A stretch of 64,000 bases of DNA from an uncultured Pelagibacteraceae bacterium (GTDB lineage Bacteria; Pseudomonadota; Alphaproteobacteria; Pelagibacterales; Pelagibacteraceae): positions 177,102 to 241,101 of the forward strand of contig CACJQX010000001.1 in NCBI GenBank assembly GCA_902595595.1, given 5' to 3'. The translations under genes and the position numbers were made by a program. The notes under the pieces were generated by a model. The model had not been told where the DNA came from and did no database searches. It saw nothing but the letters and a program-made list of their open reading frames with translations. Numbering within the stretch: the stretch's first letter is position 1; each line of letters starts with the position of its first letter. Shown one piece after another: positions 29,975-39,584 of this stretch.

Positions 29975-30003
29975 AGAGGGCCCTTAAATGGGCCCTCTTT
30001 TTA
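29975..30003 (+). terminator. Hairpin with T-tract between second dctP and dctQ-like gene
   Basis: AGAGGGCCC-TTAAAT-GGGCCCTCT-TTTT. Confidence 0.9.
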
Positions 30004-30024
30004 TATATCAATAAAAGATTTAAT

Positions 30025-31008
30025 ATGATGGCGAAAAATAACTTATCTATTTTAATAAGAATATTTAGTTATTCTATCTTAGCTTTAACTTTTGTTTTTT
30101 TAGTCAATAATGTTTTAACAGTTTGGTTTGATTGGCCAGGAGTTAAAAAACTTTTTGCTCATTATGAATTATTTGGATTTAAAAAATTAAATAAGCCTTT
30201 AGAGGGGCTTGCAATAAATTTATCGTATATTCAATTACTATTTTATTTTGTATCTTTAGCAGGAGTTATATTTTTTGTTTTAAAATCTATAAAACAAACA
30301 TTACAAACAGACTCTGAAATCTTATCGAAAATTACAGCTTACGTAGTAAGGTCCTCTTTCTGGGCTGTACTAATTGTTGGAGTAGCAGACTTTTTAATCT
30401 CATTCATGGTAGTAGAAAAGCTAGTTGAGCCAATTTTTGGAGAACAACTTAAAATTAATTTAGTAATACCTGCTTTTAGAATTACATACATACACTTTCC
30501 TTTAATATTAGCTTCTTTTGTAATTGGTTATTTTACAAGATCTGTAGGGTTTATTTGGTTAGCAGTTTTAGTAGTTGGAAGTGAATTTTTAATTGTATTA
30601 TCAAGATTTATTTTTCAATATGAACAAGCATTCCAAGGTGACTTGGTTCGTTTTTGGTATGCAGCCCTTTATTTATTTGCAAGCGCTTATGCGTTAATTC
30701 ACGAGGGCCACGTTAGAGTTGATGTTCTTTATACTGGTTTTAGCGAACGTAAAAAAGCATGGACTAATGCAATTGGGTCATTAATTCTAGGAATTCCCTT
30801 ATGTTTGATTGTAATATTTTTAGGCATGGGGGGCAAAGCTAGTATCATCAATGGTCCTGTAATTTCATTTGAAATTACGCAGCAAGGTTCAAACGGATTA
30901 TATTTACTTTATCTAATGGCAGTTTATTTAGCTGTGTTTGCAGTAAGTATGTTAACTCAATTCACTAGCTACTTTATGAGTAGCAGTCACAAACTTTTAA
31001 AGAATTAA
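30025..31008 (+). CDS. dctQ: TRAP transporter small permease DctQ with long N-terminal membrane extension
   Basis: 327 aa; C-terminal half has DctQ motif YALIHEGHVRVDVLYTGFSERKKAW; N-terminal ~180 aa adds TM segments. Confidence 0.85.
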   Translation: MMAKNNLSILIRIFSYSILALTFVFLVNNVLTVWFDWPGVKKLFAHYELFGFKKLNKPLEGLAINLSYIQLLFYFVSLAGVIFFVLKSIKQTLQTDSEILSKITAYVVRSSFWAVLIVGVADFLISFMVVEKLVEPIFGEQLKINLVIPAFRITYIHFPLILASFVIGYFTRSVGFIWLAVLVVGSEFLIVLSRFIFQYEQAFQGDLVRFWYAALYLFASAYALIHEGHVRVDVLYTGFSERKKAWTNAIGSLILGIPLCLIVIFLGMGGKASIINGPVISFEITQQGSNGLYLLYLMAVYLAVFAVSMLTQFTSYFMSSSHKLLKN

Positions 31009-31011
31009 ATA

Positions 31012-33663
31012 ATGGAACATTTATTTTTAGCTTTACTTGTAATTATAATGATTGGAGCATTAGCTTCTGGTTTTCCAGTAGCTTTTGCATTACCTGGATC
31101 AGCAATAATTTCAATCGGGCTTGCTGCTTTTTTTGGTTATTTATTTGCAGGAGATAGCAGTGCTTATTTTGCTGTTGATGGCCCTAAAGAATGGTTAACC
31201 GCCGGTATTACAAATTTTAGGAGTAACTACTGGGATGTAGAAACTGATACTTTAATTGCAATTCCTTTATTTATTTTCATGGGGATCATGTTGCAAAAAT
31301 CAAAAATTGCGGAAGATCTTTTAGTTACAATGGGGCAGTTGTTTGGACCTATTCCCGGAGGTTTAGGAATATCAGTGATTTTTGTTGGGGCTTTACTTGC
31401 AGCTACAACAGGTATTGTTGGCGCAACAGTAATAGCAATGGGATTAATATCACTACCCACAATGCTTAATAATAAATATGATAAAAGTCTAGCAAGTGGA
31501 ATTGTTTGTTCTTCTGGAACTCTTGGGCAAATCATACCTCCTTCAATTGTATTAATTATTATAGCCGATCAATTAGCTAGCGCAGCAGACGTTGCAAATA
31601 CTATGCGTCAGACTGATTACAAAATTTTAACTGGTGAATTTAATATGCCTGGAGAATTTAGAGTGGGTTCTACTTCTGCAGGAGATATGTTTTTGGGGGC
31701 ATTATTACCTGGTTTAGTATTGGTTGGTTTGTATATGATTTATGTATTTGTGTATGCAAGACTAAATCCCAAGGCAGCTCCTCCCGTTCCATTTAAAGGA
31801 AATTTTGACTCAAAATTTTGGATTAAGGTTTTAATAGTAATTATTCCTCCCCTTGCTTTAATTTTTGCGGTTTTAGGATCTATACTTTTAGGTATTGCAA
31901 CCGTTAATCAAGCTGGATCAATTGGAGCAATAGGTGCAACCATGATGGCTGGTTATCGTTTACATAAAGGAAAAAAAGATGCTTACTATCCAATTATAAT
32001 TGCAATTTTATCTGTCATTCCAATTTATATTTTATCTAAGAATTATAATTTAAATATTAAGGCTGTAGAAACTAGAGATCTTACAGCAATTTTTATCACA
32101 GGATTTTTTACTATTACTTTTTTAATTGGAATTGTTTGGAGTTTTTGGAGAGCATACAAAATTGAGAATGTTTTAAGAGAGGTTGTTACAGAAACATGTG
32201 TAACGACTTCAATGGTCTTTATAATTTTATTAGGAGCTGCAATGTTAACCTCTGGATTTAGAGCGTTTGGAGGTGAGGAGCTAGTAAGAGATTTTCTTCA
32301 AGATTTGCCAGGTGGATTTTGGACACAGTTTATTGTTGTAATGGCAGTGATTTTTTTACTAGGTTTCTTTCTTGATTTTATAGAAATAGCCGTTGTTGTT
32401 GTTCCTATCATTGCTCCGATATTATTAGCTGAACCAGGAGCTAATGTAAGTGCAATTTGGCTTGGTGTAATGATTGGGGTGAATTTACAAACCTCATTTT
32501 TAACACCACCATTTGGTTTTGCATTATTTTACTTAAAAGGTGTAGCTTCAAAACTTGTTACTACTTTAAATATCTGGAAAGGTGTTGTTCCATTCATTAT
32601 ATTACAATTAATAGGCCTTGGAATTGTTGGTTTCTATCCATCATTAGTAAACTATCTACCAGCAAGAACATATTTAACATCGAACGTTGCTCCACCACCG
32701 ATGAATCCAAAGCTACAATATTGCTTACAAGAGTATAAATTTGCGATTTACAACACCGAAGAACAAAGAATTACTAATGCAATAAAAGACATGCAGAAAT
32801 TAACTCCCACAAATCTTCCAATGGATAAATTAGATATTTTTGAAGAGCATTTTGATAATGCGCTTGGGACTTTTGCTATTGTTAAAAAACTTCAGAAAAC
32901 AGAGGAAGAATATGAATTATTTACAAAAGATTATAGGGACTTGCATTTCAATGTTAGAAAAATTGAGAAAAAAATTAGAAAAATAGACCAGAAAATTAAA
33001 AAAATAAAAGCTGAAATTAGAAATTTAGATGATGATAACTTATCAGATAAAAATAAATTAGAATTAAAGATCGAGAATTACGAGCTAGAAATTAAAGAAC
33101 TTCAAAATAAAGTTCCTGAAAGCTGGAAAGCTAAAAATGGAGAGTTTGAAATATTGCACAACGCAAAAAACACAAGAACAAAAAGATATAGAAAAAACGT
33201 TGATGAAGCTTATGAAACTCTGGATCAAATAGTGATGTTTATAAATGACAATGAAAAATTAAAAGAACTTTCACCAGAAATAAAAGAATTAAAATATAAT
33301 ATTGATAATAAAAATTACGAAAACGCAATATCAATAATTGATAATCTTTTTGAAAAACTAGGAGAAATTTCTGGAACCGAAGAATTTGCAAATAAATTAG
33401 ATGACCTAATATCTGTTATAGATAATGATGAGGTAGATGAGCAAAAATTGTCTGAAGTAAGTTCAGAGACTTTTGATCTTTTCAATTTAGAAGTTTCATG
33501 GAGAGATGATGCCAATAAGAATTTGATGCCTGAATTAATTAAATATAATGATGTTATCAAACATAATATTGGTCTTAGACTTCAAAACAGATTAACTAAA
33601 GAACAAGCTAAATTTGTTGCTAGGTGTAACTCAGTTCATAGAGATATATCTTTAAACTTTTAA
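31012..33663 (+). CDS. dctM: TRAP transporter large permease DctM fused to C-terminal charged/coiled-coil-like domain
   Basis: N-terminal DctM (GIVGATVIAMGLISLP, SSGTLGQIIPPSIVLIII, VNLQTSFLTPPFGFALFYLKG) then ~335 aa KE-rich helical region. Confidence 0.9.
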   Translation: MEHLFLALLVIIMIGALASGFPVAFALPGSAIISIGLAAFFGYLFAGDSSAYFAVDGPKEWLTAGITNFRSNYWDVETDTLIAIPLFIFMGIMLQKSKIAEDLLVTMGQLFGPIPGGLGISVIFVGALLAATTGIVGATVIAMGLISLPTMLNNKYDKSLASGIVCSSGTLGQIIPPSIVLIIIADQLASAADVANTMRQTDYKILTGEFNMPGEFRVGSTSAGDMFLGALLPGLVLVGLYMIYVFVYARLNPKAAPPVPFKGNFDSKFWIKVLIVIIPPLALIFAVLGSILLGIATVNQAGSIGAIGATMMAGYRLHKGKKDAYYPIIIAILSVIPIYILSKNYNLNIKAVETRDLTAIFITGFFTITFLIGIVWSFWRAYKIENVLREVVTETCVTTSMVFIILLGAAMLTSGFRAFGGEELVRDFLQDLPGGFWTQFIVVMAVIFLLGFFLDFIEIAVVVVPIIAPILLAEPGANVSAIWLGVMIGVNLQTSFLTPPFGFALFYLKGVASKLVTTLNIWKGVVPFIILQLIGLGIVGFYPSLVNYLPARTYLTSNVAPPPMNPKLQYCLQEYKFAIYNTEEQRITNAIKDMQKLTPTNLPMDKLDIFEEHFDNALGTFAIVKKLQKTEEEYELFTKDYRDLHFNVRKIEKKIRKIDQKIKKIKAEIRNLDDDNLSDKNKLELKIENYELEIKELQNKVPESWKAKNGEFEILHNAKNTRTKRYRKNVDEAYETLDQIVMFINDNEKLKELSPEIKELKYNIDNKNYENAISIIDNLFEKLGEISGTEEFANKLDDLISVIDNDEVDEQKLSEVSSETFDLFNLEVSWRDDANKNLMPELIKYNDVIKHNIGLRLQNRLTKEQAKFVARCNSVHRDISLNF

Positions 33664-33666
33664 TTA

Positions 33667-34905
33667 ATGGAAAATTATATTTTACCAAAAAAACAGGCTA
33701 TTATTGTTTTTTTTGTATTTGCATTTGGTTATTTTTTATCATGTTTGTTACGTGCAATTACTGCAACACTTTCACCAGTATTAACCTCAGAATTTAATTT
33801 ATTAGCAGCTGATTTAGGATTACTAGCTGGAGGTTATTTTTTAGGTTTTGCTTGTATGCAAATACCGCTAGGATATTTGTTAGATAAATATGGACCAAAA
33901 AAAATTGTCTCTTCTTTTTTATTAATCGCATTGGTTGGAACAGGGTCATTTGCTTTAGCTGAAAGCTTTTCTGGATTGTTAGTTTCACGAATTCTAATTG
34001 GTGTAGGTGTAAGTGCTTGTTTGATGGCTCCGTTAACGGGTTACAGAATATGGTATGCAGAAAATCAGCAACAAAGAGCAAACTCATGGATGTTAATGAT
34101 TGCATCATTAGGTTTTTTGTCATCCACATTGCCTGTACAACTTTTATTGCCTAGTTTCGGATGGAGATGGATATTTGGAGGTATCGCTATCTTAATTTTA
34201 ATTAGTATTTTTTTAATGTTAGTTTTCATTCCAAAATGGAATTTAACTAAAAATAAAGAGTTAGAAGAGCCAAGTAATACTGGAACTTTATCAGAAGTTT
34301 GGAAAAATAGATTTTTTATAAGTGTAATTCCAATGGGTTTATTTAATTATGGGGGCTTAATGGCTATACAAACTTTATGGGCAGGCCCATGGATGACAAG
34401 AGTTGCTGGTTATACACCACTTCAGAGCGCTACAGGATTATTTTGGATCAATGTAACTATGTTGGCATCCTTTTTTTTGTGGGGTTATTTTTTACCAAAA
34501 ATTTCAGGTATAGGTTTTACTGCAAAAAGAATACTTAAATTAGGTTTGCCAATTAGTTTTTCTGTAATGTTTGTGATTATATTGCTAGGCCCGAAAGCGG
34601 GTGCATTCTACATAACTTTATTTATTTTAAGTTCAATTTTTTTATCAGTTACACAGCCAGCTGTGGGCCTATCTTTTTCAGGTTATTCTGCTGGTAAAGC
34701 ACTAACTTCATTTAATTTATTAATATTCGCAGGAACATTCATAATGCAATGGCTAATGGGCTTAGTGATAGATATTGTTAAAGGCATGGGTCACACAGAA
34801 ATATTTGCTTTTAAATCAGCTTTTTCAGTTTTCTTAATCTTAAGTATTATTTCTTATATATTTTTTTTAATATTAAATAGAAAAAAATATGAAAACAAAA
34901 CGTAG
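33667..34905 (+). CDS. Major facilitator superfamily transporter
   Basis: 12-TM-like, GYLLDKYGPKKIV motif. Confidence 0.9.
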   Translation: MENYILPKKQAIIVFFVFAFGYFLSCLLRAITATLSPVLTSEFNLLAADLGLLAGGYFLGFACMQIPLGYLLDKYGPKKIVSSFLLIALVGTGSFALAESFSGLLVSRILIGVGVSACLMAPLTGYRIWYAENQQQRANSWMLMIASLGFLSSTLPVQLLLPSFGWRWIFGGIAILILISIFLMLVFIPKWNLTKNKELEEPSNTGTLSEVWKNRFFISVIPMGLFNYGGLMAIQTLWAGPWMTRVAGYTPLQSATGLFWINVTMLASFFLWGYFLPKISGIGFTAKRILKLGLPISFSVMFVIILLGPKAGAFYITLFILSSIFLSVTQPAVGLSFSGYSAGKALTSFNLLIFAGTFIMQWLMGLVIDIVKGMGHTEIFAFKSAFSVFLILSIISYIFFLILNRKKYENKT

Positions 34906-35707
34906 GAATTTTTTTTTGGAATTATTTATTGGTATTGTTGCAATTTACTTAATTATATTAATTTTCTTATTCTTTTTTCAAAGAAATTTAATGTATCATC
35001 CTGATGAGAATAATTATTCTGGAGATAATTTAGAAGTTAACGTTGAAAAAGTTACAATCAAAACAACTGATAATATTGATCTTTTAGGCTGGTTTCATAA
35101 TAAAAATTTAAAAAGTTATAAAACAATAGTTTATTTTCACGGAAATGCAGGGACACTTGAAAACAGAATCCATAAGTTAAATCATTTTAAAGACATGGAT
35201 GTTAATTTTTTAATTATTGCATGGAGAGGGTTTAGCGGTAATAAAGGAAAACCAAGTGAGGAGGGTCTTTATACAGATGGTACTAGTGCAATAAACTGGC
35301 TTAAAGAAAAAGGTCTAAATGAAAAAGATATAATTATTTATGGAGAGTCATTAGGAACTGGCATTGCCACTGAAATTACTCAGAATAAAAATTTTGCAGG
35401 ATTAATATTAGAAACGCCCTTCACATCAATGATAGAGGCTGCGAAAAACTTTTATCCATATATTCCAGTAGGTTTAATTTTAAAAGATAAGTATGAAAAT
35501 AATGAAAAAATTAAAAATATTAATATTCCAGTATTAGTAATGCATGGTGAGGCTGACCAAATAGTTCCATTTTGGATGGGTAAAAAAATTTTTAATTTAG
35601 CAAGTGAACCCAAATATTCATATTTTACAAAATATGACGATCATATGATGGAATATGATGATAAACTTGTATTAGCTCTTAAATCGTTTGTTGATAGTTT
35701 AAATTAA
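34889..35707 (+). CDS. Alpha/beta hydrolase (membrane-anchored BEM46/YfhR type)
   Basis: N-terminal TM, YFHGNAGTLENR, YGESLGTGIA nucleophile elbow, HGEADQIVPF. Confidence 0.9.
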   Translation: MKTKRRNFFLELFIGIVAIYLIILIFLFFFQRNLMYHPDENNYSGDNLEVNVEKVTIKTTDNIDLLGWFHNKNLKSYKTIVYFHGNAGTLENRIHKLNHFKDMDVNFLIIAWRGFSGNKGKPSEEGLYTDGTSAINWLKEKGLNEKDIIIYGESLGTGIATEITQNKNFAGLILETPFTSMIEAAKNFYPYIPVGLILKDKYENNEKIKNINIPVLVMHGEADQIVPFWMGKKIFNLASEPKYSYFTKYDDHMMEYDDKLVLALKSFVDSLN

Positions 35708-35755
35708 GCCACAATCTAAACAAACATAACTCAAATTTTTTTTTTAAGTTACATT

Positions 35756-36319
35756 ATGAAAAATCTTTTCATATTTTTTATTATCTTGTTTTCTTTAAGT
35801 AATTTATCAAATGCCAAAGAAAATTTAGCATCTGTAGATAGTCTTTTTCATATTGATCAAATGAATTCGCACGATGAAAATTTTGCATTATATTTTAAAA
35901 CCCGTGAAAAAGCTGTCTTAGCTCGAGGAGAAAATTCAAATTATATTAATGATTTTCCAAAAGATCTTTATATTTATAACTATAAAACAAAAGAGTCTTT
36001 GCCATTAATCTCTTATGAATGGTTTCCCAAAACTGCAAAATATTTTTTGCAAGAGTATGATTTCCCAGTTTTCCCAGATGATTTTGCATATTATCTTTTA
36101 AAAGATAACAAAACTCTGGTGATGATTAGTGCTGTAAAAAGTTTAAAAGCTAATTTTAAATTTGATATTATTGAAAAAAAGTTAGAGCTTTATCCTGTAA
36201 ATGGAAAATTTGATTTTATTATTTCTTCTATAGCTAAAAATTGTGGACATTATGAATTTAGAGAAAATTATAAGTGTAGTTTTTATAAACCTTTAATTTC
36301 TAGTACCTTAATTAATTAA
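35756..36319 (+). CDS. Hypothetical secreted protein
   Basis: 187 aa with signal peptide (LFSLSNLSNAKEN); 8-bp convergent overlap with ftsY end. Confidence 0.7.
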   Translation: MKNLFIFFIILFSLSNLSNAKENLASVDSLFHIDQMNSHDENFALYFKTREKAVLARGENSNYINDFPKDLYIYNYKTKESLPLISYEWFPKTAKYFLQEYDFPVFPDDFAYYLLKDNKTLVMISAVKSLKANFKFDIIEKKLELYPVNGKFDFIISSIAKNCGHYEFRENYKCSFYKPLISSTLIN

Positions 36320-37229
36320 TTTGAGTAAATGCTTCTGCGAATTTTTCGGCCTCAAAAATTTGCAAATCATCTTCTTTTTCACCTAATCCAAGGGCAATAA
36401 TTGGTAGTTTATATTTTTTAGCAACTGCTAAAAGGATACCTCCTTTTGCTGTACCATCTAACTTTGTCATAATAAGACCAGTTATTGGAATAATTTTATT
36501 AAATTCTTCAACTTGATTAATTACATTTTGACCTGAAGTTGCGTCCAAAACTAAAATAACATCATGTGGAGCATCAGGATCAATTTTTTTAGTAACGTTT
36601 GCAATTTTTTTATATTCTTCCATCAAATTTTTTTTATTTTGTAATCTCCCAGCTGTATCGATTAAAACTTGATTGAAATCATTATTTAATGCCTCTTCAA
36701 TAGCCTTGTAGGCAACTGATGCAGGATCAGAGCCTTGAGATGATTTTGTAATTTGAACATCAACTTTGTTTGCCCAATTTTCTAACTGTTCTATGGCTGC
36801 CGCTCTAAAAGTATCTGATGCAGCTAGCATTACTTTATTTCCATTACCTTTTAATATTTTACTTATTTTTCCAATAGTAGTTGTTTTTCCAACACCATTG
36901 ACACCTGAAATTAATGTCGCATTTAATTTTTCTTTTTTTTTGAAGAATTCAATATTTTCTAAAGGTTTCATTATTGAAATAATATAATTTTTTAAAATAT
37001 TATTTATTTCTTCGGTTAAATCTTTATTGGGATCAATTTTTGTTTGAGAAATTATTTCTCTTATTTCTGAAGCCGAAACAATACCAACATCGGATTGAAT
37101 TAAGTAATCTTCAATTTTGTCTAATGTTTTGTCATCAATCTCTTTTTTTACAACTATATCTCTTAAACCCGTTGTAAAAGCTGAGGCACTTTTTTTAAAA
37201 CCTGATTTAAATTTCTCAAAAATTCCCAT
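36312..37229 (-). CDS. ftsY: Signal recognition particle receptor FtsY
   Basis: SGVNGVGKTTTIGKIS, DTAGRLQNKKNLM, TKLDGTAKGG. Confidence 0.95.
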   Translation of the reverse strand: MGIFEKFKSGFKKSASAFTTGLRDIVVKKEIDDKTLDKIEDYLIQSDVGIVSASEIREIISQTKIDPNKDLTEEINNILKNYIISIMKPLENIEFFKKKEKLNATLISGVNGVGKTTTIGKISKILKGNGNKVMLAASDTFRAAAIEQLENWANKVDVQITKSSQGSDPASVAYKAIEEALNNDFNQVLIDTAGRLQNKKNLMEEYKKIANVTKKIDPDAPHDVILVLDATSGQNVINQVEEFNKIIPITGLIMTKLDGTAKGGILLAVAKKYKLPIIALGLGEKEDDLQIFEAEKFAEAFTQIN

Positions 37230-38053
37230 TAAATTTTAAAATTTATCTCCTCAATATCTGAAACTGGTCCTTTCATATGAATACTATTGTTTTCATCAAT
37301 TGAAATTGTCAATCTACCTGTAGAAAATTCAATATCAACTTTATCATTTACCAGTCCGTTTTGTTTTGCGGCAAAAGCTGTTGCGCAAGCTGCAGTTCCA
37401 CAAGCTTTGGTAAGTCCAGCTCCTCTTTCCCAAACTCTAACTTTTATCAATTCTTTGTTAACAACAGTTGCTAAAGTAACATTACATTTTTCTGGAAATA
37501 GAGAGTGGGTTTCGATTTTTGGTCCAATTTTTTCAATTTCAAAATTTTCGTTATTATTAACAAAAAAAACTACATGTGGGTTTCCAACATTTACAGCAAT
37601 TCCACCAGAAAATTCGTTATTATTTTTGTCATTAATTTTAATTCCTAAATTATTCGTATTTAATTCTTTAGACAATGGAATCTCATCCCATTTTGTTTTT
37701 GCAACACCTATTTCTGTAGAAACAATTTTATCTCCAACAATATTTGATTTTAATTTGCCAGATAAAGTTGTTAGAACAATTTCTTTTTTGTTATTTTCTT
37801 TACCTAATAAATCAGCAATACATCGCGTACCATTTCCACACGCACCAGACATTCCTCCATCTGAATTATAAAAATCTAGTGAAGCATCTGAAATATCATT
37901 TTTTTTAATCAATATGAGTTGATCACAACCAATAAATTTTCTGTCACAAATCTTTATTATTTGCTCTTTCGTCAAATTTGTAATTGTTTGCCTATTATCT
38001 ATAATGACAAAATCATTACCTAAACCGTCCATTTTAAAAGCTTTAATATCCAT
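37229..38053 (-). CDS. dapF: Diaminopimelate epimerase
   Basis: KMDGLGNDFVIID, SGACGNGTRC, ERGAGLTKACGTAACA. Confidence 0.95.
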   Translation of the reverse strand: MDIKAFKMDGLGNDFVIIDNRQTITNLTKEQIIKICDRKFIGCDQLILIKKNDISDASLDFYNSDGGMSGACGNGTRCIADLLGKENNKKEIVLTTLSGKLKSNIVGDKIVSTEIGVAKTKWDEIPLSKELNTNNLGIKINDKNNNEFSGGIAVNVGNPHVVFFVNNNENFEIEKIGPKIETHSLFPEKCNVTLATVVNKELIKVRVWERGAGLTKACGTAACATAFAAKQNGLVNDKVDIEFSTGRLTISIDENNSIHMKGPVSDIEEINFKI

Positions 38054-38100
38054 ATATAGATATTTAACTTATTTATTGACTTTTTGAACCTCTATTATAG

Positions 38101-38206
38101 GTTGTTGCCGTTTCCGCAAAAACATTAACTTTGCGGTGTCTTTGGAAACAAAGAGATCGACACTAGTCAGCGAGGGTTCGCCCACTAGTGCGTTACTGCT
38201 ATGCGT
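38101..38206 (+). ncRNA. Structured 5' leader RNA upstream of ffh (three hairpins)
   Basis: CCGCAAA(38114-38120)/TTTGCGG(38130-38136); TCTTTG-GAAA-CAAAGA (38139-38154); CACTAGT(38161-38167)/ACTAGTG(38184-38190) enclosing GGG-TTCG-CCC; GC-rich in an AT-rich genome. Confidence 0.75.
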
Positions 38207-38213
38207 AATAAAT

Positions 38214-39572
38214 ATGTTTGAAAATTTAACAAATAAATTTGAAGAAATTTTTTCTTCTCTGAAAAAGGCACCTTCACTTGATGAAGCTCAAGTAGATGAA
38301 GGTTTAAGAGGTATTAGGCAAGCCTTACTTGAAGCAGATGTCTCTTTGGATGTTGCAAAAGATTTTATTGAAAAAGTTAAGCCAAAAGCATTAGGCCAAG
38401 AGATAATAAGGTCTACCTCTCCTGGGGATATGGTTGTTAAAATTGTTTATGATGAGCTTGTAGACTTATTAGGTGCAACAAATAATGAGATAAACTTAAA
38501 CGCAGTACCGCCTGTGCCAATGATGTTAGTTGGGTTACAAGGTTCTGGAAAAACAACAACAACAGCAAAATTAGCAAAATTTTTAGAAAACAATAAAAAG
38601 AAAAAAGTGATGATGGTCAGTCTAGATATTTATAGACCAGCTGCTCAAGAACAACTTAGATCTTTAGGAGAACAAAATAATATTTTAACTTTACCTATTA
38701 TAGAAGGTCAGCAACCTGCTGATATTTGTAGAAGAGCAATAAGTGCCGCTAATTTAAATGGAGCTGAAATAATTTTATTTGATACTGCTGGTAGAACTCA
38801 AATTGATTTACAAATGATGAGTGAGATTAAGCAAATTGAAGCTGTCATTAATCCAACAGAAACTTTCTTAGTTGCAGATTCTTTAACAGGTCAAGTTGCA
38901 GCCTCAGTGGCAAAAGAATTTAAAAACACAGTTAATTTATCTGGAATTATTTTAACTAGAGCTGATGGTGATGCAAGAGGTGGAGCCGCAGTGAGTATGA
39001 AATATGTTTCAAACGTTCCAATTAAATTTTTAGGTGTAGGAGAAAAAATAGATAATCTTGAAGTATTCCATCCAGATAGAATTGCAAACAGAATACTTGG
39101 TATGGGGGATATCGTATCCCTTGTAGAAAAGGCGGCTCAAGATTTAGGAGAAGAAAATCTTAAAAAGGCAGAGGAAAATTTAAAAAAAGGTCAATTCTCT
39201 ATGGAAGATTATTTATCTCAATTAAGACAAATGAAAAAAATGGGTGGCATTGAGGGAATTATGTCTTTTATGCCAGGAGTTTCTAAAATTAAATCTCAAA
39301 TGGATTCAGCGGGAATTGATGAAAGTATAATTACTAAAAATGAAGCTGTTATTTTATCAATGACAAAAAAAGAAAGAGAGAACCCAAAAATAATAGATGG
39401 TTCTAGAAAAAAAAGAATTGCTAATGGCTCTGGCACAGATCCGGCCACTATCAATAAATTGCTTAAGCAATTTAAAATGATGTCTGAAATGATGAAAAAG
39501 ATGTCAAAAGGTAATCTGAAAGGTATGTCTGATAAAGGTATACCGCCAGAGCTATTTAACCAATTAAAGTAA
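38214..39572 (+). CDS. ffh: Signal recognition particle protein Ffh (true start MFENLTNKF; track ORF from 38136 reads through leader RNA)
   Basis: GLQGSGKTTTTAKLA, DTAGRTQID, TRADGDARGGAA, C-terminal M-domain. Confidence 0.95.
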   Translation: MFENLTNKFEEIFSSLKKAPSLDEAQVDEGLRGIRQALLEADVSLDVAKDFIEKVKPKALGQEIIRSTSPGDMVVKIVYDELVDLLGATNNEINLNAVPPVPMMLVGLQGSGKTTTTAKLAKFLENNKKKKVMMVSLDIYRPAAQEQLRSLGEQNNILTLPIIEGQQPADICRRAISAANLNGAEIILFDTAGRTQIDLQMMSEIKQIEAVINPTETFLVADSLTGQVAASVAKEFKNTVNLSGIILTRADGDARGGAAVSMKYVSNVPIKFLGVGEKIDNLEVFHPDRIANRILGMGDIVSLVEKAAQDLGEENLKKAEENLKKGQFSMEDYLSQLRQMKKMGGIEGIMSFMPGVSKIKSQMDSAGIDESIITKNEAVILSMTKKERENPKIIDGSRKKRIANGSGTDPATINKLLKQFKMMSEMMKKMSKGNLKGMSDKGIPPELFNQLK

Positions 39573-39584
39573 AAAGGAGAAGAA

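Noticed and set aside
37287-37871. 194-aa ORF on + strand
   Set aside because: Antisense to dapF, which has clear catalytic motifs; product is low-complexity shadow translation.
38101-38206. 4.5S SRP RNA (ffs) or a tRNA for the structured element upstream of ffh
   Set aside because: No SRP apical GGAA/asymmetric-loop motif, no tRNA cloverleaf; only a superficial GGGTTCGCCC T-arm-like stretch.
38136-38213. 26-aa N-terminal extension of Ffh in the ORF track (MSLETKRSTLVSEGSPTSALLLCVIN)
   Set aside because: The extension is encoded by the structured leader stems; canonical Ffh begins MFENLTNKF at 38214.
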